DNA of 64,000 nt from Oxalobacter aliiformigenes (GTDB taxonomy: Bacteria > Pseudomonadota > Gammaproteobacteria > Burkholderiales > Burkholderiaceae_D), in the NCBI RefSeq assembly GCF_027116575.1, contig NZ_CP098252.1, positions 1,302,001 through 1,366,000 of the forward strand. The letters are read 5' to 3'. This document shows, piece after piece, positions 44,167-53,732 of this stretch (position 1 is its first letter; each line of letters starts with the position of its first letter). The notes below the pieces were generated by a model. The model was not told the origin of the DNA. It searched no databases and saw nothing but the letters and a program-made list of their open reading frames with translations. The position numbers and the translations under genes are program-made.

Positions 44167-45141
44167 TCAACCATCCGGCATGAATTTTCGTCCCGTATTG
44201 ACGGAATGTTCGATACGTTCGAGCCATTCATCATCCATCTTCAGCAGAAATTCGACCTTGACGTTTCCAGAATCCGGAATACTATGGACGGGTATGATCA
44301 TGCTTTCTTTTGAAAGCGGGGCGACATCGGCATAATACGGAACCGATCCGTCTATCCCTTTCGTAAACGCCATCACCCCGACGGGGGAAGCCGTTTTGTT
44401 GTTGATTTCGTAATTCAGAAACATGCCGTTTTCATCGTCCATCCGTTGCCAGTCCCCCTGCGGACCGGACGGAACCGATGCCGGATCGACCGCAGCTTTT
44501 CTCCCGATTCCGGTGAATCTGACCGGAAATTCACGGTCGCTGTAACTTTTCCTCAAATCCGAGCCGCGGTATCCGTCAAGATTGTTCCAGCCCTGATCAC
44601 GGACCGCTTCCAGATTCTGTTCATCGACTTTTTTCTCGACATATCCGAAAACCTGCCAGAGATACCAGGCGAGGGGAATGATACCCGTCAGGATGACAGC
44701 CACAAGAGCCGTCATACCGTAGTTGAAAGGAATGTCTTTCAGGGATTTGCAAATCCTTCCATGCGTGTCATGGGATGAAACCGAAAGGATTTTCGATGAA
44801 TCGAACGTGTCGCCGTTCACCCGCAGCAACAGATTGATTTCCTGCTTTTTGTGAATGCGCTCGATGCGGATGACCGGGCCGTCAAGCGTCACACCGGGAA
44901 GATTGGTGGCGACGACCTCGGCACTGATGGAAGGGGCGAGTTCCACTTCCACGTTTTCCTCCACCTGATTGCCGCGATTGCAAATGACAAGCTGGAAAAC
45001 AGCCCCATCCTGATGGCCGGACGCTTTCTGGAAAAGAACCGGTGCCGTGGCATACAGCTGGCGGATGTGATAAAGCCAGGCGATCAGGGAGGAAACCAGA
45101 ACGATCGTCACACCTGCCGCGATATTTTCAAGAATTTCCAT
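44167..45141 (-). CDS. Two-helix membrane protein, paralogue of 47568-48605
   Basis: This 324-residue protein is not recognised. An N-terminal helix (VTIVLVSSLIAWLYHIRQLYA) is followed by a beta-rich domain with CNRGNQVEENVEVEL and RIERIHKKQEINLLLRV. A second helix lies near residues 150-170 (TALVAVILTGIIPLAWYLW), and a C-terminal domain follows. It aligns along its whole length with the 345-residue protein at 47568-48605, sharing IAWLYHIRQLYATAPVLFQ nearly exactly. The middle domain looks like an extracytoplasmic or cytoplasmic beta-sandwich. The function is unknown. Confidence 0.75.
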   Translation of the reverse strand: MEILENIAAGVTIVLVSSLIAWLYHIRQLYATAPVLFQKASGHQDGAVFQLVICNRGNQVEENVEVELAPSISAEVVATNLPGVTLDGPVIRIERIHKKQEINLLLRVNGDTFDSSKILSVSSHDTHGRICKSLKDIPFNYGMTALVAVILTGIIPLAWYLWQVFGYVEKKVDEQNLEAVRDQGWNNLDGYRGSDLRKSYSDREFPVRFTGIGRKAAVDPASVPSGPQGDWQRMDDENGMFLNYEINNKTASPVGVMAFTKGIDGSVPYYADVAPLSKESMIIPVHSIPDSGNVKVEFLLKMDDEWLERIEHSVNTGRKFMPDG

Positions 45142-45531
45142 ACCCGTTCCCAGTAAGATCGACAGTGAAAGGCAACCGCCTGTTGCAACGGTTCCACCAT
45201 TCTCGCGTCAGAAGAAAAAAACGGTCTTGAGTGTTCTCAAAGGAAGCATGCCGGTTCACGGTAACGGATACAGGCAAAATGAAACGGTGTATTGGCGATA
45301 TTCTGACAATGTGCCGGTATCCGGGAAAAGGCTTTCAGGAAAACAGGTTTGTTTTCCCGTCAGAAATATTCACAACTTCCCTATCCGGAAAAAACGTTGT
45401 GGAATAATGATTCATACGGACGATGAAAAGGGATATTTTCCCTCCGGGCAATGCGGAACGAACAAAAAAACAGCACCGGTATCAACCGGTTCATTCTTAT
45501 CGGATTTCTCCCTCTATACAAAGGTTGTTCA

Positions 45532-45564
45532 CATACTTGTCCACAGCAGAAGTGGACAAGTATG
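45532..45564. repeat. 13-bp perfect inverted repeat
   Basis: CATACTTGTCCAC and GTGGACAAGTATG surround a 7-base loop. No T run follows on either side, so it is not a classical terminator. It lies about 390 bp upstream of the membrane protein at 44167 and about 110 bp from the small-gene pair at 45672, and may be an operator. Confidence 0.7.
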
Positions 45565-45671
45565 AATGACAATCCTTCATAAAAATGGAAGAACGCATAA
45601 ACGATATGCCGCTTTTCCGAAAAAGCGAACGATTCCGCAGTCGGGGTCAGACCATCACGCGGTGGGCATGC

Positions 45672-45902
45672 TCACGTCAGTTCCGTTTTCTCCTGTTTCT
45701 GTCTGTTCAGAACCAGTATCAGCTCATTGCGGAGCACATAAAGCCTTTCGATGACAGACCGGACTTCCCGGGCACGTGCATTCTGTCCGTTTTCCAGCAG
45801 TTTTTCTTCCCGTTTCATCAGCCCGTTGATCGACTGGACCAGGGCACTGATACTGATTTCAAGCCCTTCCACTATCATTGCATGGTCAGTCATCGTAATC
45901 AC
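45672..45902 (-). CDS. Small helical unknown protein
   Basis: This 76-residue protein is predicted to be almost entirely helical and amphipathic (ISALVQSINGLMKREEKLLE, VIERLYVLRNELILVLNRQK), suggesting a coiled coil. It is not recognised. The start is a GTG with AGGAAGG five bases upstream. It overlaps the end of the upstream 89-residue gene by 17 bp, so the two are coupled. Confidence 0.6.
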   Translation of the reverse strand: MITMTDHAMIVEGLEISISALVQSINGLMKREEKLLENGQNARAREVRSVIERLYVLRNELILVLNRQKQEKTELT

Positions 45903-46155
45903 TTTTTCCTTCCTGGCTGTCTCCTTCTTCCGATTGTTCTTCAGCCATGTACCATATCGCCTCGTTCAGTATTTTCTTCATCAGTGTGAAAACCTCATCC
46001 TTGTCATCTTTCATCAGAGCAACAGCCACTTCGGCGAATTCGCTGTCCGTTGTGCACCGCAAAATGAAATCGCCGACACTGTCAGCGATTTCACGGCTGG
46101 TACATATCGAATTCCGGATAATCTCGAAGTGAATATTGGTCAGTCTTTCCTTCAT
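45886..46155 (-). CDS. Small acidic unknown protein
   Basis: This 89-residue protein is not recognised. It is helical with an acidic tail (EEQSEEGDSQEGKSDYDD) and has no signal or membrane segment. An in-frame TTG at 46161 is an alternative start. With its downstream partner at 45672 it forms a two-gene unit flanked by the paralogous membrane proteins, which suggests an accessory cassette. Confidence 0.55.
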   Translation of the reverse strand: MKERLTNIHFEIIRNSICTSREIADSVGDFILRCTTDSEFAEVAVALMKDDKDEVFTLMKKILNEAIWYMAEEQSEEGDSQEGKSDYDD

Positions 46156-46161
46156 ATCCAA

Positions 46162-46754
46162 ATTAGTCCCATCCTGATTCAGTCAATCATCAGAGCCTTC
46201 CTTTCCGAAAAGAAACGGCTCTTCATTTAAACCAAAAGTTACAACTTCTGCATCCGAATGTTACAGCATAAAGTAACTGTCTACAACTCTAAGTTGCAAT
46301 AAAAAGAAAATCTGATGAATTGCTTGCCAAGACCATTATTAGACTTCAGCTGCATCGAAAGTGCGGGATCCCCAGGCAGAAGATGAACGGAATTTGTGAA
46401 AAAACGGATTGCCGGGGGTTTCCCCCCCCCGGTCATGAATCTGGCAGAGATTTTACAATTTTCGGATATATAAATATATAATCTTTCTGTGCTGAAACAT
46501 TTAAAAATACAGATATGGAGTATATAAATATCAACTTGCGCAAAATTGCTAAAAATCAACAGGAAGTCTTAAAGAAACGATGATCCTCTTCGGATCCCTG
46601 CAAAACATGCCGGATCATCATGATCAAAAACAGAAAAAACCGTACAAAGGTGCCTGAAGTGGTAAAAAAGTCTGTCGTGCAGATATGTGTGAACCGGATG
46701 AATCTCTCGTGCCCTGGCGAAAAAAGCGCTGTTCGGTAAAATCACCGGATAGCG
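46162..46754. other. Intergenic region, AT-rich, no supported gene
   Basis: About 590 bp lie between the small-gene pair and the XRE regulator. The stretch contains AT-rich sequence around 46470-46560 and an eight-C run near 46420. No gene or RNA is recognised. Confidence 0.45.
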
Positions 46755-47147
46755 TCAGGATTCTTTTTTTTCGATCGATTGCCAGAGAATCTCGATATAG
46801 CGATTGATCAGCGAACGCTGTTCCTCGGAAAACCGGCTGAACTGTTCCCTTGTCACCGAAAAAGGCCAGTCATCCTGTTTTTCCCGCTGGACCACGACAT
46901 AATCCGGTGTTTCCTGTTCGACAGAAAACGTATCGGAAACGGATGTCGTTATACCGAACTGGATATAGGCCGGCGACACTCCCAGCACATCGGCCAGTCG
47001 CCGCAAAGTGGCACCCCGTGGAACGGTTTTGGCTTTTTCCCATTTCTGCACGGCCTGCGGTGTGACACCGACTTTCCGTGCCAGCTCGGACTGGCTGATA
47101 TTTTTGCCGTGTCGGCAATCTTCGATTCTTTTGGCAATTTTATCCAT
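46755..47147 (-). CDS. XRE-family transcriptional regulator
   Basis: This 130-residue protein has an N-terminal helix-turn-helix of the Cro/CI type: NISQSELARKVGVTPQAVQKWEKAKTVPRG, then LRRLADVLGVSPAYIQFG. It also has a short acidic C-terminal region with no peptidase motif, so it is not a LexA/CI-type cleavable repressor. It probably controls nearby accessory genes. The position between the paralogous membrane proteins fits a local regulator. Confidence 0.88.
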   Translation of the reverse strand: MDKIAKRIEDCRHGKNISQSELARKVGVTPQAVQKWEKAKTVPRGATLRRLADVLGVSPAYIQFGITTSVSDTFSVEQETPDYVVVQREKQDDWPFSVTREQFSRFSEEQRSLINRYIEILWQSIEKKES

Positions 47148-47567
47148 GGAAAAACAGACAGACCCTCATGCAAAAAGGGATTGGTGAACATTTCTGCATA
47201 TTGTATTACCAAACCGGACTCATCCATTAAAATAAGTGTAACCTGAATACAATTCGGGATCCGTTTCATGATGCGTTCCCAATCCCGGACGGAAAAAATA
47301 CCCGTTACCGTTTTGCTGCATCGCTTCCGCTTTGCCGATATGGAACCATCAGGCCGGCTGGCGGGAACCGGATTCATCCATGATATCGCCGCGACGTACA
47401 CCACGACACCCGGCTGACGAAAGAAACAGTCCCGTTCTTTTCCACATGCGGGCCGGTTGGGAATCGTACGGGAAAATACGGGACCGACAGGCAAGACGTT
47501 ATTCGGGACAAGCCTTTTCTTGCATTGTCGCCAGCCGGAAAGCTGTCCGACAGACCAGACGATCTGT
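47148..47567. other. Intergenic region, no supported gene
   Basis: About 420 bp between the XRE gene's promoter side and the paralogous membrane protein gene. No convincing gene or structure is seen. Confidence 0.4.
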
Positions 47568-48605
47568 TTATTGCAGGGCTACCTGCGACTTGCCCGGCTT
47601 CGGATTGATGACAGTCTGTTTCAAATGGCCGGTTGCTTCTTTCAATGTACCGGTATTGACCGAATGGTCGATCCGGTCAAGCCACTCGTCATTCAGTCGG
47701 AACATGAATTCCGTCCTGACGATTCCCGAGGCGGGAACCGTTTTCACCGGAATGAAAATAGTTTCTTTCGAGAGGGGACTGACATTCCTGTAGAAGGGCA
47801 TGGCATTGCGGACACCTTTTCTGAATGCCAGAACCCCCAGATCGGATGCCGTCTTGTTGTTGATTTCGTATTTCAGAAGCACGCTTTTCTTTTCGTCAAG
47901 CTGGTTCCAGATATCTTTCAACCCGGCGGGTATGGCTGTCCCGCTGTAATCGGCTTTCTTTTTGATACCGACCAGCCTGACGGGAAATTCGTTATCGCTG
48001 TAACTTTGCCGGAGATCGGATTCCTGATAATCATCCAGATTGCTCCAGCCCTGATTGCTGACGGCTTTCAGGTTTTTCTCCTCGAATCTGTCGTCAATAT
48101 ATTCGACGACCTGTCCTGCATAGTAAAGAATGGGAAAAATCCCGATCAGGACACTGACGACCAGCGCGCTGATCCCGTAATTGAAAGGAATATCACGCGG
48201 GGATTTGCAGATTTTTCCGGTTGTCTCATTGGACGACACCGACAGGATTTTCGAAAAATCGAATCTGGCGTTCTTTACCCGAAGCAGCAAATTGACTTCC
48301 TGTTTTTTATGGATGCGCTCTATCCGGATGACCGAATTTTCCAGTACCACACCGGACAGGTTGGCGGCGACGATTTCAGCCGAAACGGAAGGGTCCAGCT
48401 CGACCCTGACATTTTCCTCGACCTGATTGCCACGATTGGAAACGATGATCTGGTAAATCGCGTCATCCTTGCCTTCGGAGGCATTCTGGAAGAGAACGGG
48501 TGCCGTCGCATAAAGCTGCCGGATATGATACAGCCAGGCGATCAGGGAAGACACCAGGACGATAACGGTACCGACGGAAATTTCTTCAATAATATCGATA
48601 AGCAT
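47568..48605 (-). CDS. Two-helix membrane protein, paralogue of 44167-45141
   Basis: This 345-residue protein is not recognised. It shares IAWLYHIRQLYATAPVLFQ, SNRGNQVEENVRVEL, IRIERIHKKQEVNLLLRV, KDIPFNYG-like PRDIPFNYG, LRQSYSDNEFPVRL, YEINNKTAS and the end RIDHSVNTG with the 44167-45141 protein. It has two membrane helices, at the N-terminus and near residues 150-175, and an extra hydrophilic C-terminal tail. The start ATG at 48605 lacks a strong ribosome site. The function is unknown. Confidence 0.75.
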   Translation of the reverse strand: MLIDIIEEISVGTVIVLVSSLIAWLYHIRQLYATAPVLFQNASEGKDDAIYQIIVSNRGNQVEENVRVELDPSVSAEIVAANLSGVVLENSVIRIERIHKKQEVNLLLRVKNARFDFSKILSVSSNETTGKICKSPRDIPFNYGISALVVSVLIGIFPILYYAGQVVEYIDDRFEEKNLKAVSNQGWSNLDDYQESDLRQSYSDNEFPVRLVGIKKKADYSGTAIPAGLKDIWNQLDEKKSVLLKYEINNKTASDLGVLAFRKGVRNAMPFYRNVSPLSKETIFIPVKTVPASGIVRTEFMFRLNDEWLDRIDHSVNTGTLKEATGHLKQTVINPKPGKSQVALQ

Positions 48606-49214
48606 TTGCTGACAAACCGTAAAGGAGGAATAACGTTTTTTCCGTTCCGGAACCGGCATACCGCCATTTATCCGGACAATCCCGCAAATGGTATGTCCGG
48701 CAGACAGGCCAGCCATATGTACCGGTTCACATGAAATGCAGGAACTTTTCATGGCAATGAGAAACTCTGCCGGTCATTTTTCCTGTACAACGTCATTTTG
48801 CCAACAATATGGGAAAAATACCAATTGTCCCGGAAAAACAGGGGAAAACTGTTTTGTCCCATTCAGGCTTTTGTCGAAGTGCTTCACAGGATTTTTTCCC
48901 TGAAGCGGCAAGCGAAAAAAGAACACATAAACCGTCGCCAAAAAGCATATTCTGCCGTTGGTCATATCGCCTGATCACCAAAACAGAAGCGTGGCCAAAA
49001 AACAAACATCCCGTCATTTTTTCCGAACCGGAGAAAACAGAAGAGGGGAGAGACATGCAGGTGAAACCGTTTTGTGAACGAAAACAGCCGGACGCGAGGA
49101 TTTCAGAGAAAATGGTATCAGGCGGACAGCTCCATCAGAGCCGGATGCCGGGCCTGCGGCCGGTTTTGGACTGAAACGGAAAGAGACAGGATCCGGTAGC
49201 CGTCCTGAACATCG
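48606..49214. other. Intergenic region, no supported gene
   Basis: About 600 bp between the membrane protein gene and the AT2 terminator. Open frames exist but none looks like protein. Confidence 0.4.
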
Positions 49215-49247
49215 AAAAACCTGCCCACCCTCTTTCAGGCAGGCAGG
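49215..49247 (-). terminator. Rho-independent terminator of AT2
   Basis: CCTGCC and GGCAGG form a stem with a long loop, followed on the minus strand by five T residues, about 50 bp past the AT2 stop. Confidence 0.7.
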
Positions 49248-49297
49248 AAAGAAAACAAAGGGAAGTCCGGATGGATTCCCATCCGGTTTGTCATGCA

Positions 49298-51467
49298 TCA
49301 GAAGCTGTAGCGGATACCTCCACTGACCTGATAGGTGGTTCTGACCGGGTTGCCTGCTGTGGTTTCGACTTCTCCGTAGGCGGCGAAGTTTTTGTTGATG
49401 TTCCAGGTGCCGCCCAGTGCGAATTCTCCCCAGGTTCCTCCCATGTCTTCACTGTATTTGCGGCTGATTCCGTCCTTGCTTGCACGAATGTCGGATTCGG
49501 CTTCCCAGTCGTTCAATACACTGGCCTTGATGTAGGCGCTGCCGGTTTTTTCCGGAGAGACCCATCCGGCCGCGATGCCGAGACGGCCGACAAGGCTCTT
49601 GATGGCATCCTGACTGATTCTGACTCCATTGCTGGTTGTGTAGTCCGCACTGTCGAGGTGGCCGTACATCAATTCAGCCTGTGGTTCGAGATAGTAATTG
49701 GTGTTGGCGATGTTGAAGCGCCGTCCATATTCCACGGACAGGGACGTTCCGGAGGTGTGCATGCTGCCGTCCACTTTTTCTCCCCGTGTGTAATACAGAT
49801 CGTAGTCGCTTTGGGTATGGTGGCGTTTCAGGGTCACATCGACGAATTGTCCGTCATCTCCCAGCCAGCTGCCATACAGACCGAAATTGTAGTTCTTGTC
49901 ATCGGAGGAACCGTTTTTTCAGCGATCCGTCTCCGTCGGTATAGCTGGCTGTGGCACCGATCAGGAAATTGCCGATCCGGTGATCCGCACCGATCTGCAG
50001 GGTCTGGTAAGTGTTGTGCATGCTTTTGTATTCGCTTTGTCCGGCGATGGCTCTGGCCCACATGCCGGATGCCTGCGGCATGGTGCGCAAATCTCCCATG
50101 CGCTTGTCCATGTCATTCATCTGGCTGCGGAAAACCAGAAAATTGTTCTGTGCGATCTGGTGCAGTGAACCCATCACGCTGTTTGCGGATTCGGTTACTG
50201 CGGAAACGTTGCCGTCTTCATTGACCTGTGCGACAACCGCACCGGCGACATCCCCTTCCGCGACAGTCTGGGTCTGGGCCGCCCCTTGTGCCTGTATATT
50301 GCTTGCCAGTTGTGTTATGGCTGACGCGGTATCGGCACCCAGATCATCGGCGTTTATGCCCTGGTAGTTGACGGCAAGATGCGGTGCCCCTGCTGTTGAA
50401 TCGACTTGTCCGACCTGCAGTTTCGCGCTGGTCAGCTTGCCATCTTCTTTTTTCTGCGCGGTTGCGTTGATGGTTCCACCTGTTCCGGACAGGTTGTCGA
50501 CTTTGACTTCCTGTCCTGCCGTTTTGATGTTGATGACGCCGTCGTTCAAGTCAAGTTTGTTGAGGGCCTGTTCGTTCACTATTGCGGGACCCTCACTGTT
50601 TTCAATAACTGTCGGATTCCACTGTGCGCCATTGGATAGATTCAGGGTAATGCCCCGATTGACTTCGGTATAATTTGTGTTGTCCTTATTGGCTTCAGGA
50701 TATTCTTTCAGAACATTGCCTGTCCATGATGAACCGGCTGTCGTCAGATTGATATTGACATTGGACTCGATAACATTGCCGCTATTGGCTGCGGAACCCG
50801 GCGTTGCGAAAGCGACATCGCCATTCAAGACGACCGTACCTGTTCCATCCTGATTGATATTGACAGTGGAATTGCCTCTCGTTTCAATGGCTCTTTGTGC
50901 ATTGACTGTCAAATTGCCGTTGATCGTGAGTTGCCCGTTGGAAAGTGCTTCGATTCCGTTTGCTTTAGCATTGATAACCGTATCTTTGGCATTGATGGTA
51001 AGGGAAGATGCCCCTTCCGGTGCGATTGCTGTCTCTGTATTGTTTTGCACCCAGATACCATAATCACCGCCGGAAATCGTCAGTTTTTCGGTCTGGACAT
51101 TTATCTGACCGCCCGTTAAAGCTACTAACCCGGTATCGGGTCCCGTCAGGTCAACCGTTTTGGTATTGCTGCCTCCCAACTTAACTACACCACCATTACT
51201 TGCTCTTATTGTCTCAGTGGTATCACTCGTCACGGTAATATCGCTGCCAAGAACGGTTGCTTCCTTACCTTGCTCACTCACTAAAATACCGTGCTTGCCC
51301 ATCCCGTTAATCGCTACGGTATTGGCACTTTCCCCAATGGAAACCTGAGAATTCCCCATGTTGACGGATTGCTCTGTGCCATCAACCGTCACTGTTCCGA
51401 TATCGTTTGCCATCGCTACATATGGCATCGCCGCGGCCAGAGCGGCGGCCAGTAATGTTTTCTTCAT
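49298..51467 (-). pseudogene. Autotransporter AT2, interrupted by a one-base frameshift in an A tract
   Basis: The N-terminal part (49899-51467) encodes a Sec signal (MKKTLLAAALAAAMPYVAMA), a beta-repeat passenger and the start of a barrel, then ends abruptly after TDGDGSLKK. A run of six A on the sense strand (49914-49919) should be five: removing one base continues the frame as LKNGSSDDKN and onward to the C-terminal part (49298-49837), which ends GGIRYSF like AT1. Corrected, the gene encodes about 722 residues. The barrel starts near residue 465. Truncation would abolish export, so this is either a phase-off state, a true pseudogene or a sequencing error. The start has a signal peptide and no extended region, unlike AT1. 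Confidence 0.9.
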
Positions 51468-51504
51468 GTCTCGTTCCTTGTAAGCAATGAGGGCAAATAT
51501 CTGC

Positions 51505-51735
51505 TAATACGCATTAAAAGAGCCGTTAATACGCATATGTGACAGTTAGAACGGTTGCAAGTATCTGTTTTTAAATATTTATGAATGTCTTTTCTTTTTA
51601 TACGAAAGGCATTCCCTACTGGAAACGGACGATGAATTTCTTGCCTGTTTCCCAATTTTTTCCTGATATTTGATAGACTTGGCAGGGCATGAATGGAATA
51701 TGAACCCTGATGGCGATGTCTTTTAATGCGTATTA
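51505..51735. repeat. Candidate invertible promoter segment of AT2 (17-bp inverted repeats)
   Basis: TAATACGCATTAAAAGA at 51505-51521 is exactly reverse-complemented by TCTTTTAATGCGTATTA at 51719-51735, with 197 bp between. The proximal arm is 37 bp upstream of the AT2 start. The distal arm has the full TTAA-N6-TTAA form. A partial third copy, TTAATACGCAT, lies at 51526-51536, next to the proximal arm. The enclosed DNA shares a 31-bp box with the AT1 segment. The repeats are directly visible. Inversion is inferred. Confidence 0.6.
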
Positions 51736-51872
51736 ACGGAAGTTCCGGAATGCAGATCGATGTTGTATGGATAAAACAGTCCGAACGGTTTTTGACTGTC
51801 GTTTCGTCTGCCAGAATGTCCTATCAGGCTTTCATGTCTGCCCTCTGATATTTGCCAGGGCATGGGAGAATA

Positions 51873-53732
51873 TCAGCCGTTTTGCCATGCCTCGTGCAAT
51901 CTTTCCCCAAGACCGGAACGCCTGACGGAATCGTTTTCCAGACTCTGCGTTAAAATGGTCCTGTCGGCCATGACCGTAATGGCCGTTTTCGCGCGGGTAA
52001 TGCCGGTGTAAACCAGTTCCCGGCACAGGACACGGGAAAACTGCGCGGGCAACAGCAGGGCGACCGAATCGAATTCCGATCCCTGCGACTGGTGAACCGT
52101 CATCGCGAAAGAGGTTTCATGCTCGCCCAGCCGGGAAGGCGACACGGTCCTGAACGTTCCGTCCTCTTTCATGAACCAGACGGCCAGACGACCCGGGGCA
52201 TCCGGAAGAACGATCCCGACATCGCCATTGAACAGGCCGTGGGAATAATCGTTTCGCCGGATCATGACCGGCCTGCCTGCAAACCAGCCGGAACCGGCAG
52301 CGTCCATTCCCCATCCGGTTCCGGATACGGTCTCCGCCATAGCCCGGGCGATCAGCCGATTGACCGCAGCGACGCCGCAGGGGCCTTCGCGCACGGCACA
52401 GAGAATACGGAACCGGTTGAACATGTCGAAAATCTTTCCGGCATCGTTTTCACCGTTCAACACGGAATCGAAATAGGGTGCGTACCAGTCCAGCAGGGTC
52501 TTTCTGAAATTCGCCATAACGGCCGGATCGGCCATGTCCAGCCATCGGACGGAACGGTCGTGGCTCGAACAGAGAAAATCGGCGGCGTCCGCAAGCCGGC
52601 GGGAACGGATGTCGGCGGCCAGCTTGCCGATTCCCGACGTTTCGCTGAAACGGTAATTGCGCGTCAGCCAGACGACACGGTTTTCAAGGGGCGTGCGTCC
52701 CGACAGGGAAGAAGGCACCGTATCCGGATGCAGCCCGGTCAATGTTTCCAGAGTAGCCAGACAGTCTCCGGTAAAAAACCGGCGGGAACCCAGTTCCGCG
52801 AAAACGGAACCGGCTTCGACCGCCGCCAGCTGATCCTTGTCGCCCAGAAGAACCACCCGGGCATGAGCGGGAACGGCATCGAAAAGACGCGCGGCCATGG
52901 CCAGATCGAGCATGGAAGCCTCATCGACGATCAGGGTATCCAGCGGCAGCGGATTGTCCGCATGGTATCGAACGGTCGCACCGTCGCCCGACATGCCAAG
53001 CAGGCGGTGAACCGTTTGCGCCTGTTTCGGCACCATCGGCTGCATGTGCAGCGGAAAGAACGCCGAGCGCTGCGAAATGGCGTCCAGCATGCGCATGGCG
53101 GCTTTCCCGGTAGGGGCGGCCAGCATGATCCGGTTCTGCGGGTCGGTTTCCAGCAGACAGGCCAAAAGGGAAGCGACCGTAGTGGTTTTGCCGGTTCCCG
53201 GCCCGCCGGATACAACGAGAAGCGGTTGTGCCAGTGCCAGCGCCACGGCGGTTTTCTGCCAGTTGACCGTTTCGCCGTTCTCGTGAGGGAACAGGGCATC
53301 CAGCAGAGGGCGGATACGTGCGGCATCGACCGGCCGGACTTCGCGCATGGCGGCCAGCCGCTGCGCCAGCATGTGTTCATAGTCGAAATAGCGGTGCAGA
53401 TACAGCCGGTTGCCGTCATCCAGTACCAGCGGAGCGTTGCCGGGATCGCCGGCGGGAGCGACAACGCCGGACTCCAGCAGGGTCAGACGGAGCGTTTCCA
53501 TGTCCGATCCACCCGGTTCGACAGTCATCTCTTCCAGCGGCAGGCAGGCATCTCCCGACGAGACCGCCAGACTGACGCGATATGCCGCCTCTTCCAGAAG
53601 GGCGCAAGCCGCCGCCCGATCCGTTACGGTATCCGCAAAAGCCCCGCCGTCTTTTGCCCAGGCCAGAACATGCCGGGCGAACGCACGGGCCAGCGTCTGT
53701 TCCGGTGTTTCGAAAAAGCGGGATGCCGTCAT
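51873..53732 (-). CDS. recD: Exodeoxyribonuclease V subunit alpha, RecD
   Basis: In this 619-residue protein the Walker A motif SGGPGTGKTTTV is near residues 165-180, LIVDEASMLD is the Walker B and GDKDQLAAVEAGSVF motif III. The C-terminal MTVHQSQGSEFDSVALLL and YTGITRAKTAI are the last helicase motifs. RecD is the 5'-3' helicase that speeds RecBCD along duplex ends. Its ATG overlaps the recB stop in ATGA, and it is the last gene of the recC-recB-recD operon. The frame is open further upstream, within recB. Confidence 0.95.
   Translation of the reverse strand: MTASRFFETPEQTLARAFARHVLAWAKDGGAFADTVTDRAAACALLEEAAYRVSLAVSSGDACLPLEEMTVEPGGSDMETLRLTLLESGVVAPAGDPGNAPLVLDDGNRLYLHRYFDYEHMLAQRLAAMREVRPVDAARIRPLLDALFPHENGETVNWQKTAVALALAQPLLVVSGGPGTGKTTTVASLLACLLETDPQNRIMLAAPTGKAAMRMLDAISQRSAFFPLHMQPMVPKQAQTVHRLLGMSGDGATVRYHADNPLPLDTLIVDEASMLDLAMAARLFDAVPAHARVVLLGDKDQLAAVEAGSVFAELGSRRFFTGDCLATLETLTGLHPDTVPSSLSGRTPLENRVVWLTRNYRFSETSGIGKLAADIRSRRLADAADFLCSSHDRSVRWLDMADPAVMANFRKTLLDWYAPYFDSVLNGENDAGKIFDMFNRFRILCAVREGPCGVAAVNRLIARAMAETVSGTGWGMDAAGSGWFAGRPVMIRRNDYSHGLFNGDVGIVLPDAPGRLAVWFMKEDGTFRTVSPSRLGEHETSFAMTVHQSQGSEFDSVALLLPAQFSRVLCRELVYTGITRAKTAITVMADRTILTQSLENDSVRRSGLGERLHEAWQNG

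Noticed and set aside
45532..45564. Rho-independent terminator
   Set aside because: No T run follows the hairpin on either strand and no gene ends next to it.
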